Shown: positions 1-5,982 of the stretch, piece after piece | How the letters are laid out: each line of letters opens with the position of its first letter | How positions within the stretch are numbered: the first letter of the stretch is position 1 | Assembly (NCBI GenBank): GCA_002372465.1 | Contig: DFGW01000123.1 | Span: 1 to 11,225 of the forward strand | Length of the DNA: 11,225 bases | Source of the DNA: Butyrivibrio sp. UBA3740 | Lineage (GTDB): Bacteria; Bacillota; Clostridia; Lachnospirales; Lachnospiraceae | Direction of reading: 5' to 3' | Notes under the pieces: generated by a model | The model's input: the letters and a program-made list of their open reading frames with translations, nothing else | Database searches by the model: none | What the model was told of the DNA's origin: nothing | Position numbers and translations under genes: made by a program

Positions 1-131
1 GTCACAGAGCCGTCGTATTCATTTTTCACATATCCTGTAAGTCTGTACATGTTGGCCGCGTGGGAGGCTGTGTACCTGAACCCAACTCCCTGTACCATAC
101 CGTAGAATCTGAGTCTGTATCTCTTTTCCAT
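1..131 (-). CDS. acyP: Acylphosphatase, N-terminal part (cut by window edge)
   Basis: The first 43 codons are present and the gene continues past the left edge. The translation begins [20 protein letters not shown] and continues with LTGYVKN and DGSV. This matches the acylphosphatase signature VQGVGFR (phosphate-binding loop with the catalytic Arg) and the G-[FYW]-[AVC]-[KRQAM]-N type second motif with its catalytic Asn. The family hydrolyses the carboxyl-phosphate bond of acyl phosphates such as acetyl phosphate or 1,3-bisphosphoglycerate in the cytosol; the usual length is about 90 aa. The ATG at 129-131 has an AAGGGG-like ribosome site 8 nt upstream. It lies 12 nt after the stop of the C_GCAxxG_C_C/Nudix gene, so it is almost certainly the third gene of that operon. 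Confidence 0.9.
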   Translation of the reverse strand, partial: MEKRYRLRFYGMVQGVGFRYTASHAANMYRLTGYVKNEYDGSV

Positions 132-143
132 GATAAGAGCCCC

Positions 144-1163
144 TTATGCAATCCCCAGATACTTCATCAGGACCTCAAGTCCTTCCATGGGAACGCAGAA
201 TATCCCGCCTTTGTCCTTGCTGGCATCGCGCTTCTTGCAGCCATCGCGGACTTCTTCAATGTCAAACCACTTCACTTCTTCGACTTCCTCTTTCTGGAGG
301 TTTAGCTCTTTTATCTCAACGGGCTTATCGTAGACATAGACAAAGGCAATCTCGTTATCCCTGAAGGGCTTACCGTGGAACTCCATCTCATAATTTATAT
401 GGAACCTTCCGGCAAAAGAAAGATCGCCGTCTTTTGCAGCTATCCCAAGCTCCTCACAAAGCTCCCTCTTTGCAGACTGAAGTGGCTCATCCCCTGCCTG
501 GATGTGGCCTGCAGAGGAGGTGTCGTACAATCCGGGAAAAGAATCTTTTTCCGCACTTCTCTTTTGAAGAAGAACCTCGTAGCTATCGCCCTTTCTTCTA
601 ACCACCCAGATGTGGGCAGTCCTGTGAGGGATTCCCTTGTCGTGGGCAACGCTCCTTTCTACGACTTCTCCCGTGGGAGTTCCCTCGTCATCTGTTATGT
701 CGAAATACTCCGGCACAGGGTTTTCCTTGATGTACTGTTCCAGAATCTCAGCTGCATCTCCGATTATCTCAGGACAGGGGCGCTTCTGGTAATACTCCTT
801 CGTTCTGGCTTCAGGGGTTGGTACATCGTGGCGAACACTAAGTCCCAGCATCTCGCGACATACTATAGATCCGTGCTCCTCTTCAAACCTTCGGGCAAGC
901 TCCTGAATCCTTGCATAGTGCCGGGCTTTGACATCTCCGGTCTCAGGACCGTCATACCCATACAGAAAACCTGCCACCATGAACATGCCACTAACAGCAC
1001 CGCATACTTCCCGGAGCCTTCCCATGCCTCCGCCAAAGGAGGATGCCATCTTTGACGCGACCTTTCCATCTATCGGAAGCAGATCCTCGAAGGCCAGCAC
1101 TATGGACTGGGAGCAATTATATCCCTTCATAAAGTTAGCCTTTGCTATCTCTCTACGTGTCAT
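144..1163 (-). CDS. Fused C_GCAxxG_C_C redox domain + Nudix hydrolase
   Basis: A 339-aa cytosolic protein with two domains. Residues 1-148 match the C_GCAxxG_C_C family (PF09719), a putative redox-active family of unknown substrate. The cysteines are C17 (YNCSQS), C54 (EVCGAVSG), C102 (IVCREMLG) and C130 (RPCPEI). Residues 150-339 form a Nudix hydrolase of the type related to IPP isomerase/YfcD: a FDITDDEG lead-in, the LLQKRS strand and a Nudix box at 219-241. The box fits G-x5-E-x7-REL-x-EE-x-G-I except that the first Glu is Asp225; the metal-binding REL-C-EE (233-238) is intact. Nudix enzymes cleave nucleoside diphosphates linked to another group; the substrate cannot be told here. The start ATG overlaps the stop of the upstream HAD gene (ATGA), indicating translational coupling. 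The two families normally occur as separate proteins, so the fusion is notable. There is no frameshift or stop between them. Confidence 0.88.
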   Translation of the reverse strand: MTRREIAKANFMKGYNCSQSIVLAFEDLLPIDGKVASKMASSFGGGMGRLREVCGAVSGMFMVAGFLYGYDGPETGDVKARHYARIQELARRFEEEHGSIVCREMLGLSVRHDVPTPEARTKEYYQKRPCPEIIGDAAEILEQYIKENPVPEYFDITDDEGTPTGEVVERSVAHDKGIPHRTAHIWVVRRKGDSYEVLLQKRSAEKDSFPGLYDTSSAGHIQAGDEPLQSAKRELCEELGIAAKDGDLSFAGRFHINYEMEFHGKPFRDNEIAFVYVYDKPVEIKELNLQKEEVEEVKWFDIEEVRDGCKKRDASKDKGGIFCVPMEGLEVLMKYLGIA

Positions 1164-1771
1164 GCTTTGTTTCCTTTCGCAACGATCTCTTTTATTGCCT
1201 TCCAGTCAAATACGCGGGTGTAATTATCGCCCGGAAATTCGCAGTCCTGATTCCAGGGGCGGTCAATCACCAGAACCTTAAGCTCCGGAAGGTGTTCAAA
1301 GAATCTGAATGCCTTGGGAGAATCCTCGATGGCATAGTCAAAGTGCATCTTGTAATAATCTTCCAGCTCAAGACCATACTCACGGTTCCTGTAGAAGCTG
1401 TCATGGCCGTACTTGTTCAGACAAAAGAGCTTTACTCGCTCCATGCCGTGTCCATCAAGCCACTTTCTTGAAGCTTCATAAGCCCCGGAGGGACGACCGG
1501 TTATAATGTACACTTCATGTCCTTCATCAATCCAGCTGTTAATGGTCTGCCTGGCTCCCGGAGTCTCCTCATAGGAAAGAAGGGCTTCGGGTTTATGGGC
1601 CTTTATCATCATCTCTTCAAACTGCTCCTTTGTCAGGGAAAAGGACTTGTCCAGATCAAAGCATGTGATCTCTTCGTAGGGCACGTTCCTTCCAAACATC
1701 TCTGCCACCAGTGCAGTGAAGTACCTGGCTGTCTCGGAAATGCAATCATCAAAATCCACATATATTTTCAT
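1160..1771 (-). CDS. HAD-family 5'(3')-deoxyribonucleotidase-like phosphatase
   Basis: 203 aa, cytosolic, no signal peptide. The protein has the HAD motifs: DFDD with nucleophile D6 and acid/base D8, motif II Thr in IITGRP (T91), and motif IV in AIEDSPKA (E149/D150). The segment PGARQ...GHEVYIITGRP before motif II is typical of the NT5C (PF06941) 5'-nucleotidase branch, which removes the phosphate from (deoxy)nucleoside monophosphates; the exact substrate is not shown. It is the first gene of the operon and its TGA overlaps the ATG of the Nudix fusion. AGGAG lies 9 nt before the ATG, and a perfect TATAAT is about 25 nt upstream. Together with Nudix and acylphosphatase neighbours it suggests clean-up of phosphorylated metabolites or nucleotides (inference). 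Confidence 0.85.
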   Translation of the reverse strand: MKIYVDFDDCISETARYFTALVAEMFGRNVPYEEITCFDLDKSFSLTKEQFEEMMIKAHKPEALLSYEETPGARQTINSWIDEGHEVYIITGRPSGAYEASRKWLDGHGMERVKLFCLNKYGHDSFYRNREYGLELEDYYKMHFDYAIEDSPKAFRFFEHLPELKVLVIDRPWNQDCEFPGDNYTRVFDWKAIKEIVAKGNKA

Positions 1772-1795
1772 AGTTTTAATCTCCTCTAGATATTG

Positions 1796-1824
1796 ATTAT
1801 ACGCGAAACTTTATTTCCTGCCAC
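1796..1824 (-). promoter_or_regulatory. Promoter of HAD/Nudix/acylphosphatase operon
   Basis: On the minus strand a perfect -10 TATAAT (1801-1796) is preceded, with a 17-bp spacer, by GTGGCA (1824-1819, 4/6 to the -35 consensus). The upstream DNA is AT-rich (runs of T and A at about 1836-1866), as in an UP element. Predicted initiation is near 1789, leaving a leader of about 18 nt that holds the AGGAG site. No operator-like dyad was seen at this promoter. Confidence 0.6.
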
Positions 1825-1877
1825 ATGGACTTTATTGAAATTTTATTTTATTTTCACCCTTTTTTCCGTTTGCCATC

Positions 1878-1906
1878 TTCACAGTTTCGTCACATTTTGC
1901 TATATT
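1878..1906 (+). promoter_or_regulatory. Extended -10 promoter of the 89-aa orphan gene
   Basis: TTCACA (1878-1883, 5/6 to TTGACA), a spacer of exactly 17 bp, then TATATT (1901-1906) with an extended -10 TGC directly before it. Transcription should start near 1912, so the hairpin at 1921-1940 would lie at the very 5' end of the mRNA. It is divergent from the operon promoter at 1796-1824. Confidence 0.65.
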
Positions 1907-1920
1907 GAAACACGTGGTTC

Positions 1921-1940
1921 GCAATGACCGGGTTCATTGC
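1921..1940 (+). promoter_or_regulatory. Perfect inverted repeat in 5' leader
   Basis: GCAATGA (1921-1927), six-base loop CCGGGT, TCATTGC (1934-1940): seven perfect base pairs. It sits about 8 nt after the predicted transcription start and 14 nt before the Shine-Dalgarno site (1955-1963). It could be an mRNA-stabilising 5' hairpin or an operator; the sequence alone cannot separate these. Confidence 0.55.
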
Positions 1941-1970
1941 CTGCAATTTCTTATGAGGAGGGGATATGGT

Positions 1971-2240
1971 ATGACTACATACGAAACAATTTCTTATGAA
2001 AACAAAAAATATCTTGGAAGGTGGATTTCCGTTATGGGCAATTTGTACTTGATGGTAGACGAATCCCTTGCGGACAAGATCAAGGGGAAGCACCTTAGCA
2101 AAAAGGCGCAAAAAAGCCTTCCGGATGTCAATGTTTTACTCTATTCACCAGTGGAGATGCTCTTCGAAAATGAGGACGTAATCAACAATTACGCGGAGAT
2201 GCAGTTGATCGAATCAGAGTTTCATAAGAAGTATGCTTAA
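1971..2240 (+). CDS. Small orphan protein of unknown function (89 aa)
   Basis: Not recognised as any family. The start at 1971 is preferred over an in-frame ATG at 1905 because a very strong GAGGAGGGG lies 7 nt before it, and because 1905 falls inside the predicted -10 element, upstream of transcription. The protein begins MTTYETISYENKKYL and has a central basic stretch (about residues 37-50: KIKGKHLSKKAQKS) and a charged C-terminal half ending EFHKKYA. It shows no signal peptide, membrane segment or cysteine pair, so it is probably a soluble cytosolic protein. It is monocistronic: it has its own promoter and a terminator 55 bp downstream, and it is the only plus-strand gene here. It may be a lineage-specific regulator or adaptor, but nothing in the sequence proves a role. 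Confidence 0.75.
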   Translation: MTTYETISYENKKYLGRWISVMGNLYLMVDESLADKIKGKHLSKKAQKSLPDVNVLLYSPVEMLFENEDVINNYAEMQLIESEFHKKYA

Positions 2241-2295
2241 TTACCTGATCAGATTTTAGTGGAGAATCATCAGATAAAAAAGCAATAAGAGGGGA

Positions 2296-2340
2296 CCCTT
2301 CAGCGCTGGACGAATCAGCCACTGAAGGGATTTTTTGTTT
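2296..2340 (+). terminator. Intrinsic terminator after the 89-aa gene
   Basis: CCCTTCAG (2296-2303) pairs perfectly with CTGAAGGG (2322-2329). A smaller inner stem, GCTG/CAGC, caps the loop. The hairpin is followed by A and then TTTTTTGTTTTT, a classic rho-independent terminator for plus-strand transcription. Confidence 0.88.
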
Positions 2341-2367
2341 TTAGGAATAAATATTTTTATGTAAATT

Positions 2368-2387
2368 AGATTGTGTACAATCTTTTT
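2368..2387. repeat. Short dyad followed by T-run
   Basis: AGATTG, loop TGTA, CAATCT, then TTTT. This six-pair dyad (eight if TGTACA is read as a DNA palindrome) stands alone between the two terminators at 2296-2340 and 2401-2427. It is too AT-rich to be a convincing terminator and no gene starts next to it. It may be a protein-binding palindrome or chance. Confidence 0.3.
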
Positions 2388-2400
2388 AACCATAATATAT

Positions 2401-2427
2401 CTCCCGCCTGAAAAAGTCAAGCGGGAG
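2401..2427 (-). terminator. Probable terminator of the DUF4886 gene
   Basis: CTCCCGC and GCGGGAG form seven perfect pairs. On the minus strand the stem extends by UUGA/UCAG (one U-G pair) to about 11 pairs around a five-base loop. It lies 7 nt after the stop of the minus-strand gene ending at 2435. The downstream tract on the minus strand (ATATATTAT) is only moderately U-rich; on the plus strand CTTTTCATT follows. It fits a terminator, perhaps bidirectional. Confidence 0.6.
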
Positions 2428-2434
2428 CTTTTCA

Positions 2435-3193
2435 TTAATTACAGTTACATACTTCTTCTCTGATGATTTCAAGAAGCGATGTATCAAGTTCTTCGTCTGT
2501 ATCACAGCACTTTGGCTGGAAGCTACATTCACCTATGGGTGCCTTCAAAAGCTCTTTTGCCCAAAGAGCTGCCAGGGCATAACGGCCATAGAGAAAATGC
2601 ATATGGAAGCCGTCACGGCAGATGGATCTGCCTCCCTTTGCTACGTCAAACTCAGGATGCTTCCTGATATTCTGGATCAGATCTCCGCAGGGGATCAGGG
2701 GAATGTTGTACTTCTCGACGATGGTGTGGTAATTGGCCCGGGACCTTCTGTACATCTCCTGCTGGTCGCGATTGTAGCGGATGAAACATCCGTGGTCGCT
2801 GTCTATCTCGTAGGCCCAGGTCTGCTGCATACAGATCTGCGCACCGGGAACTTCCTTCCTTAGATAATCGAAAAGTAACCCTGTAAAAGGCTCGTAGGTA
2901 TCAAGCCATCCGCTGTCATGGCTGGACTGCTGGGTCACGATATAGTCCCAGGGCTTGCTGTGAAGGATCTCTGAGATGCTGACATATCTGTCGGTTTCAA
3001 CACCGTTTTCCTGATACTGATATGCATGATCATCTCGCTCCACATTGCTCCAGTGGCGTTCCAAAGCACAGCCGCCTATATACAGATTCACCACGTGAAC
3101 AGGGATATCCATACTCTTGCAGATATCGTAAAGGTAAGCTGTTGCATCTCGGGAAAAGCTGTTGCCAATTGCCAGAATATACGTTGTCTTCAT
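2435..3193 (-). CDS. DUF4886 / SGNH-hydrolase-like protein
   Basis: 252 aa from the ATG at 3193, chosen over upstream in-frame ATGs because GGAGG lies 5 nt before it. The N-terminus YILAIGNSFS is the DUF4886 version of SGNH block I, with S12 as the likely nucleophile. GGC (40-42) resembles block II, VTQQSSHDS (86-94) takes the place of the block III Asn region, and RDGFHMH (193-199) gives the catalytic Asp194/His197 pair of block V. The SGNH superfamily includes esterases and acetyl-hydrolases, often acting on carbohydrate acetyl groups; no substrate can be named here. There is no signal peptide, so it is likely cytosolic. It starts 69 bp after the phosphatase lipoprotein's stop with no clear terminator between, so the two may be cotranscribed. 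Confidence 0.82.
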   Translation of the reverse strand: MKTTYILAIGNSFSRDATAYLYDICKSMDIPVHVVNLYIGGCALERHWSNVERDDHAYQYQENGVETDRYVSISEILHSKPWDYIVTQQSSHDSGWLDTYEPFTGLLFDYLRKEVPGAQICMQQTWAYEIDSDHGCFIRYNRDQQEMYRRSRANYHTIVEKYNIPLIPCGDLIQNIRKHPEFDVAKGGRSICRDGFHMHFLYGRYALAALWAKELLKAPIGECSFQPKCCDTDEELDTSLLEIIREEVCNCN

Positions 3194-3262
3194 ACCATCC
3201 TCCATACTTTTACTAACACCGTTTTTCCCATGGTAACACACTCAGCCTGATTTTACACTGAT

Positions 3263-5635
3263 TTATGCAGCGCCTTCCGCCTCATATTCCTCAACCAGGC
3301 TGTCATAGGCTCCAATGGCCTTATCAAAGCGCTCCATTACCTCCTTAGCCTTATACAATCCATTGGCGTCAGCATTTAATCCCTTGAGCTTCAGACTGTA
3401 GATTCCGGGCGGATTATCATCAGTTAAAAGAGACATCTGCTGAAGCTGCTCTGTCTTCTGGTAGACCAGATCAAGACTTATGAATTCCTGACCGTCCTTG
3501 TCCTTCCACTTACTGATAACAAGCTTTCCTCCTATGGGCGTCTTCTCAATTGTTCCGGGAAGGCTGTAATCCTCAACCTCCAAAGCTGACATGACACTTG
3601 CCAGATTGGAATCATGACCGCACAGGAAGGTGAACTGCCTGCCGTCTGTTGTCAGTTCTTTTTTCATCTCCTCAAGAAGTGGGTGTGCCACATTCACAGC
3701 TACAGATGGGGTTGAAAAGAGAACGTCGCCGTATACATCCTTTACTTCGGAGATAGCCTGCCAGTCTGCCTCTGAAAGGTCATGGTCAAAGGCTGCCTTA
3801 ACAGGATCCGGTTCCTCAAAGTACTGAAGTACCAGCGCATCTGAAATCTGGCATGCAGTCTTAAGTGAACCTTTCACTGAAGGTTCTTTTCCCTCTTCAA
3901 AAGAAAATTCGCTGTCACCTGCGTTAAATCCGGAAAAGGTACCGTTCTTGAAATTCTCAGAGTCCTTGGCATCGATCACCTGAGAAATCAGGTCGTAGTT
4001 ATCAGATAGACCCGCTATTGCGTCACCATAGATACTGTTGATCTCAGCCTCAGCGTCTTTTGCGTAGTCCTCAGACATATATGTGAACACCGGATTGAAC
4101 ACAGGATCCATGGTATCAAAATCGGCATGGTATTCAACTTCAGAGCCGGCAACAGGAAGCAGTCCCGATGAAAAGAACTCTGCCGTGGCTATAGTTCTTT
4201 GCTTGGAGTTTGAGTAGATACGAACTGCTCCTTCTTTTGGCTGATAGTTTGGTTCAAAGAGGCCTTCTGCCTCAAGCCAGTTTCTGAAGTACTGTCCCAT
4301 CTCAGTTTCAAGGGTACCTCCTCTTACCGAGAGCTGGCTGGCAGGTGCCGACCACTCAAACCACTTGTGAGGAGTTATGGTATCAAGAGCAGACCCTTCC
4401 CCTGAAAGCGGAGCACGGATGTTGTGCCTGCTAAGGACTACTGCCTGCTCCAGGCTATAGCCCTCCCTGGAAAGAGAGGTCAGTGTGTTTTCATCAGTCA
4501 CATCACTGTCACTGCCCGAAGCCTCTACACTCTGATTCGGGAAGGGAATGATGTTGCTTCCATCCGCTGACAGTTCATAATCAGGCTCTATATACTGCTG
4601 TGCAGCTCTTTTAATCGGCTCAGGATAGATCTCCAGAAAGTCGTTTTTCATGGAGATGGGAACATAGCCCTGTTCCTTGTAGGCTGCTGATTTTTCTTCC
4701 CAATCCTGCTTCCCCCATTCTCTTACATCATCGTCTGCCACTACCATGTAGGCTTCAGAAGGATATGGGTTTCTGCTGTCTAGGGCGTAGTTCATCATGC
4801 TGGTGTCGCTGCCACTGTTTCCAAAGGCAAGAACAGGGTACTGGCCAATCTCACGCTCAACCCAGATAGTCTTGTTGGCATTCAGGTTCTTCTGAATAAA
4901 ACCGCCGGTGAAAACAAGCTCATCTCCGTCAGCATACTTAAAATCCATGTTTGAAGGAACATCTTCGTAGCCCTTTACTTTGACTTCAAACTCAGTTCCG
5001 ATTACATGGGCCGGATCAACATATTCTTTGATAGGGGAGTTGGCAACGATGGCTCTGGTGGTGGTGCGCTCCGTCCCACTGATTACATAGATAGTAAAGT
5101 CGTTGTCATAAAGATATTTTACTACTTCAACCATTGGCTCATAAAAGCCGTCGATGTAGCGCATGTTCTCAAAGCTGTCGGTCTGTTTCTGCCCAAACTC
5201 TACAGCGTAGTCATAGAGCTCTTTTACGGTCATGCCGGCGTAAGCCTTAGCAAAATTCCTTGCAAGTTCTTCGCCTGCAGTGTAACCGGGCTGGATTTCC
5301 AGCGCTGCTGCCTTAAGCTCATCAGAAACTTTTTCCGGATGGTCGATCAGACAGTAATTGATGAACATCATAGTATCGTAGTAAGTATAGAAGGTTTCAC
5401 AGGTGAGGGTTCCGTCCATGTCAAAGACGGCGATACGATCCTCCACCGGGATAAAATTCTCTGTATCCTTTTTGTTGGTAACCTTCGTCACATAGTTTCG
5501 AAGGCTCTGTGCTGCCTGGGAATCTGCTGTCCAGTAGGTTGAAAGGGCCTTAGCATTTCCCTTCCCACATCCTGTGACCCCTACGCAGCAAAGTAGCAGT
5601 GCAGCAACAAGGATAATTGATAATGCTCTTTTCAT
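3263..5635 (-). CDS. Lipoprotein fusing a HAD phosphatase and an Agp-like histidine acid phosphatase
   Basis: 790 aa. Residues 1-22 are a lipoprotein signal ending in the lipobox VTGC with C23, so the mature protein should be anchored outside the membrane. Residues 60-345 are a HAD phosphatase: FDMDGTL (nucleophile D72, D74), VISGT (S186), and FGNSGSD (D277). After a low-complexity acidic/serine linker (about 352-388), residues 390-790 form a histidine acid phosphatase. It has SRHNIRAPL (R403, H404, R407), SKQRT (R480), TMDPVFNP (508-515), GHDSN (H674, D675) and KTPIGGK (698-704). These and intervening stretches such as SALDTITPHKWFEW closely resemble E. coli periplasmic glucose-1-phosphatase Agp, including the Asn in RHN where phytases usually have Gly. 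It therefore probably releases phosphate from external sugar phosphates or phytate. Catalytic residues of both domains look intact. An AGGAGG site lies before the ATG, with a leader hairpin upstream. Confidence 0.9.
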   Translation of the reverse strand: MKRALSIILVAALLLCCVGVTGCGKGNAKALSTYWTADSQAAQSLRNYVTKVTNKKDTENFIPVEDRIAVFDMDGTLTCETFYTYYDTMMFINYCLIDHPEKVSDELKAAALEIQPGYTAGEELARNFAKAYAGMTVKELYDYAVEFGQKQTDSFENMRYIDGFYEPMVEVVKYLYDNDFTIYVISGTERTTTRAIVANSPIKEYVDPAHVIGTEFEVKVKGYEDVPSNMDFKYADGDELVFTGGFIQKNLNANKTIWVEREIGQYPVLAFGNSGSDTSMMNYALDSRNPYPSEAYMVVADDDVREWGKQDWEEKSAAYKEQGYVPISMKNDFLEIYPEPIKRAAQQYIEPDYELSADGSNIIPFPNQSVEASGSDSDVTDENTLTSLSREGYSLEQAVVLSRHNIRAPLSGEGSALDTITPHKWFEWSAPASQLSVRGGTLETEMGQYFRNWLEAEGLFEPNYQPKEGAVRIYSNSKQRTIATAEFFSSGLLPVAGSEVEYHADFDTMDPVFNPVFTYMSEDYAKDAEAEINSIYGDAIAGLSDNYDLISQVIDAKDSENFKNGTFSGFNAGDSEFSFEEGKEPSVKGSLKTACQISDALVLQYFEEPDPVKAAFDHDLSEADWQAISEVKDVYGDVLFSTPSVAVNVAHPLLEEMKKELTTDGRQFTFLCGHDSNLASVMSALEVEDYSLPGTIEKTPIGGKLVISKWKDKDGQEFISLDLVYQKTEQLQQMSLLTDDNPPGIYSLKLKGLNADANGLYKAKEVMERFDKAIGAYDSLVEEYEAEGAA

Positions 5636-5650
5636 TAGTATTTCCTCCTT

Positions 5651-5688
5651 GGTCGATACTTCCTTTAAAAATCCTCTGTTTATCGACC
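5651..5688 (-). promoter_or_regulatory. Leader inverted repeat abutting the ribosome binding site
   Basis: GGTCGATA (5651-5658) and TATCGACC (5681-5688) are a perfect 8-bp inverted repeat with a 22-base loop, directly upstream of the phosphatase lipoprotein. On the mRNA the 3' arm UAUCGACC ends two bases before the AGGAGG ribosome site. Folding could therefore influence initiation; equally it could be a DNA operator. No known riboswitch was recognised. No convincing -35/-10 pair was found in 5690-5775. Confidence 0.5.
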
Positions 5689-5775
5689 ATCACATTTTCA
5701 ATTATCCTATAATTTTGCACACTGAATTATTAAATTAGCATAAAATCTATAGCGGGACTCTCGTCCGTTCAGAGC

Positions 5776-5982
5776 TTAAGCCAGAACTCCTGCGTACTCG
5801 TAGCCGGCCTCTTCTACTGCTGCCTTGATGGCTGCCTCGTCAACGTCCTTGGAATTGGTGATGGTAACCAGGTTCTCCTCGTGAGATGCTACAGCGCTCT
5901 CGATTCCGTCGATTGCCTCCAAAGCCTTCTTTACATGAGCCTCACAGTGTGCACACATCATTCCGTTTACTTTGATCTTCAT
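5776..5982 (-). CDS. Possible internal start giving free CopZ-like chaperone
   Basis: Within copA, ATG at 5980-5982 (Met783) is preceded by GGAGG (5995-5991) with an ideal 8-nt spacing. Initiation there would give a 68-aa protein beginning [13 protein letters not shown], which is the size and layout of a free CopZ copper chaperone. The DNA just upstream (about 6000-6050) is AT-rich and resembles an intergenic spacer more than ATPase coding sequence. Whether the internal site is used cannot be known from sequence; the in-frame fusion is certain. Confidence 0.45.
   Translation of the reverse strand: MKIKVNGMMCAHCEAHVKKALEAIDGIESAVASHEENLVTITNSKDVDEAAIKAAVEEAGYEYAGVLA

Noticed and set aside
375..1055. 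226-codon plus-strand open frame
   Set aside because: Antisense to the C_GCAxxG_C_C/Nudix gene, whose motifs prove the minus strand; the translation has no domain character and no ribosome site.
144..1163. Selenoprotein reading of the C_GCAxxG_C_C domain
   Set aside because: The signature positions are ordinary cysteine codons and no in-frame UGA is present.
1905..1970. Longer 111-aa form of the orphan plus-strand protein
   Set aside because: The upstream ATG lies within the predicted -10 region and has no ribosome site, whereas 1971 has an excellent one.
3194..3241. Longer N-terminus for the DUF4886 protein
   Set aside because: The extra 16 residues precede the ribosome site and the family's usual hydrophobic first strand begins at MKTTYILAIG.
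5006..5542. 178-codon plus-strand open frame
   Set aside because: Antisense to the HAD domain of the phosphatase lipoprotein, which carries intact catalytic motifs in the other strand.
5753..5772. Intrinsic terminator after copA
   Set aside because: Only a four-pair GGAC/GTCC stem without a proper T-run on the minus strand; too weak to call.
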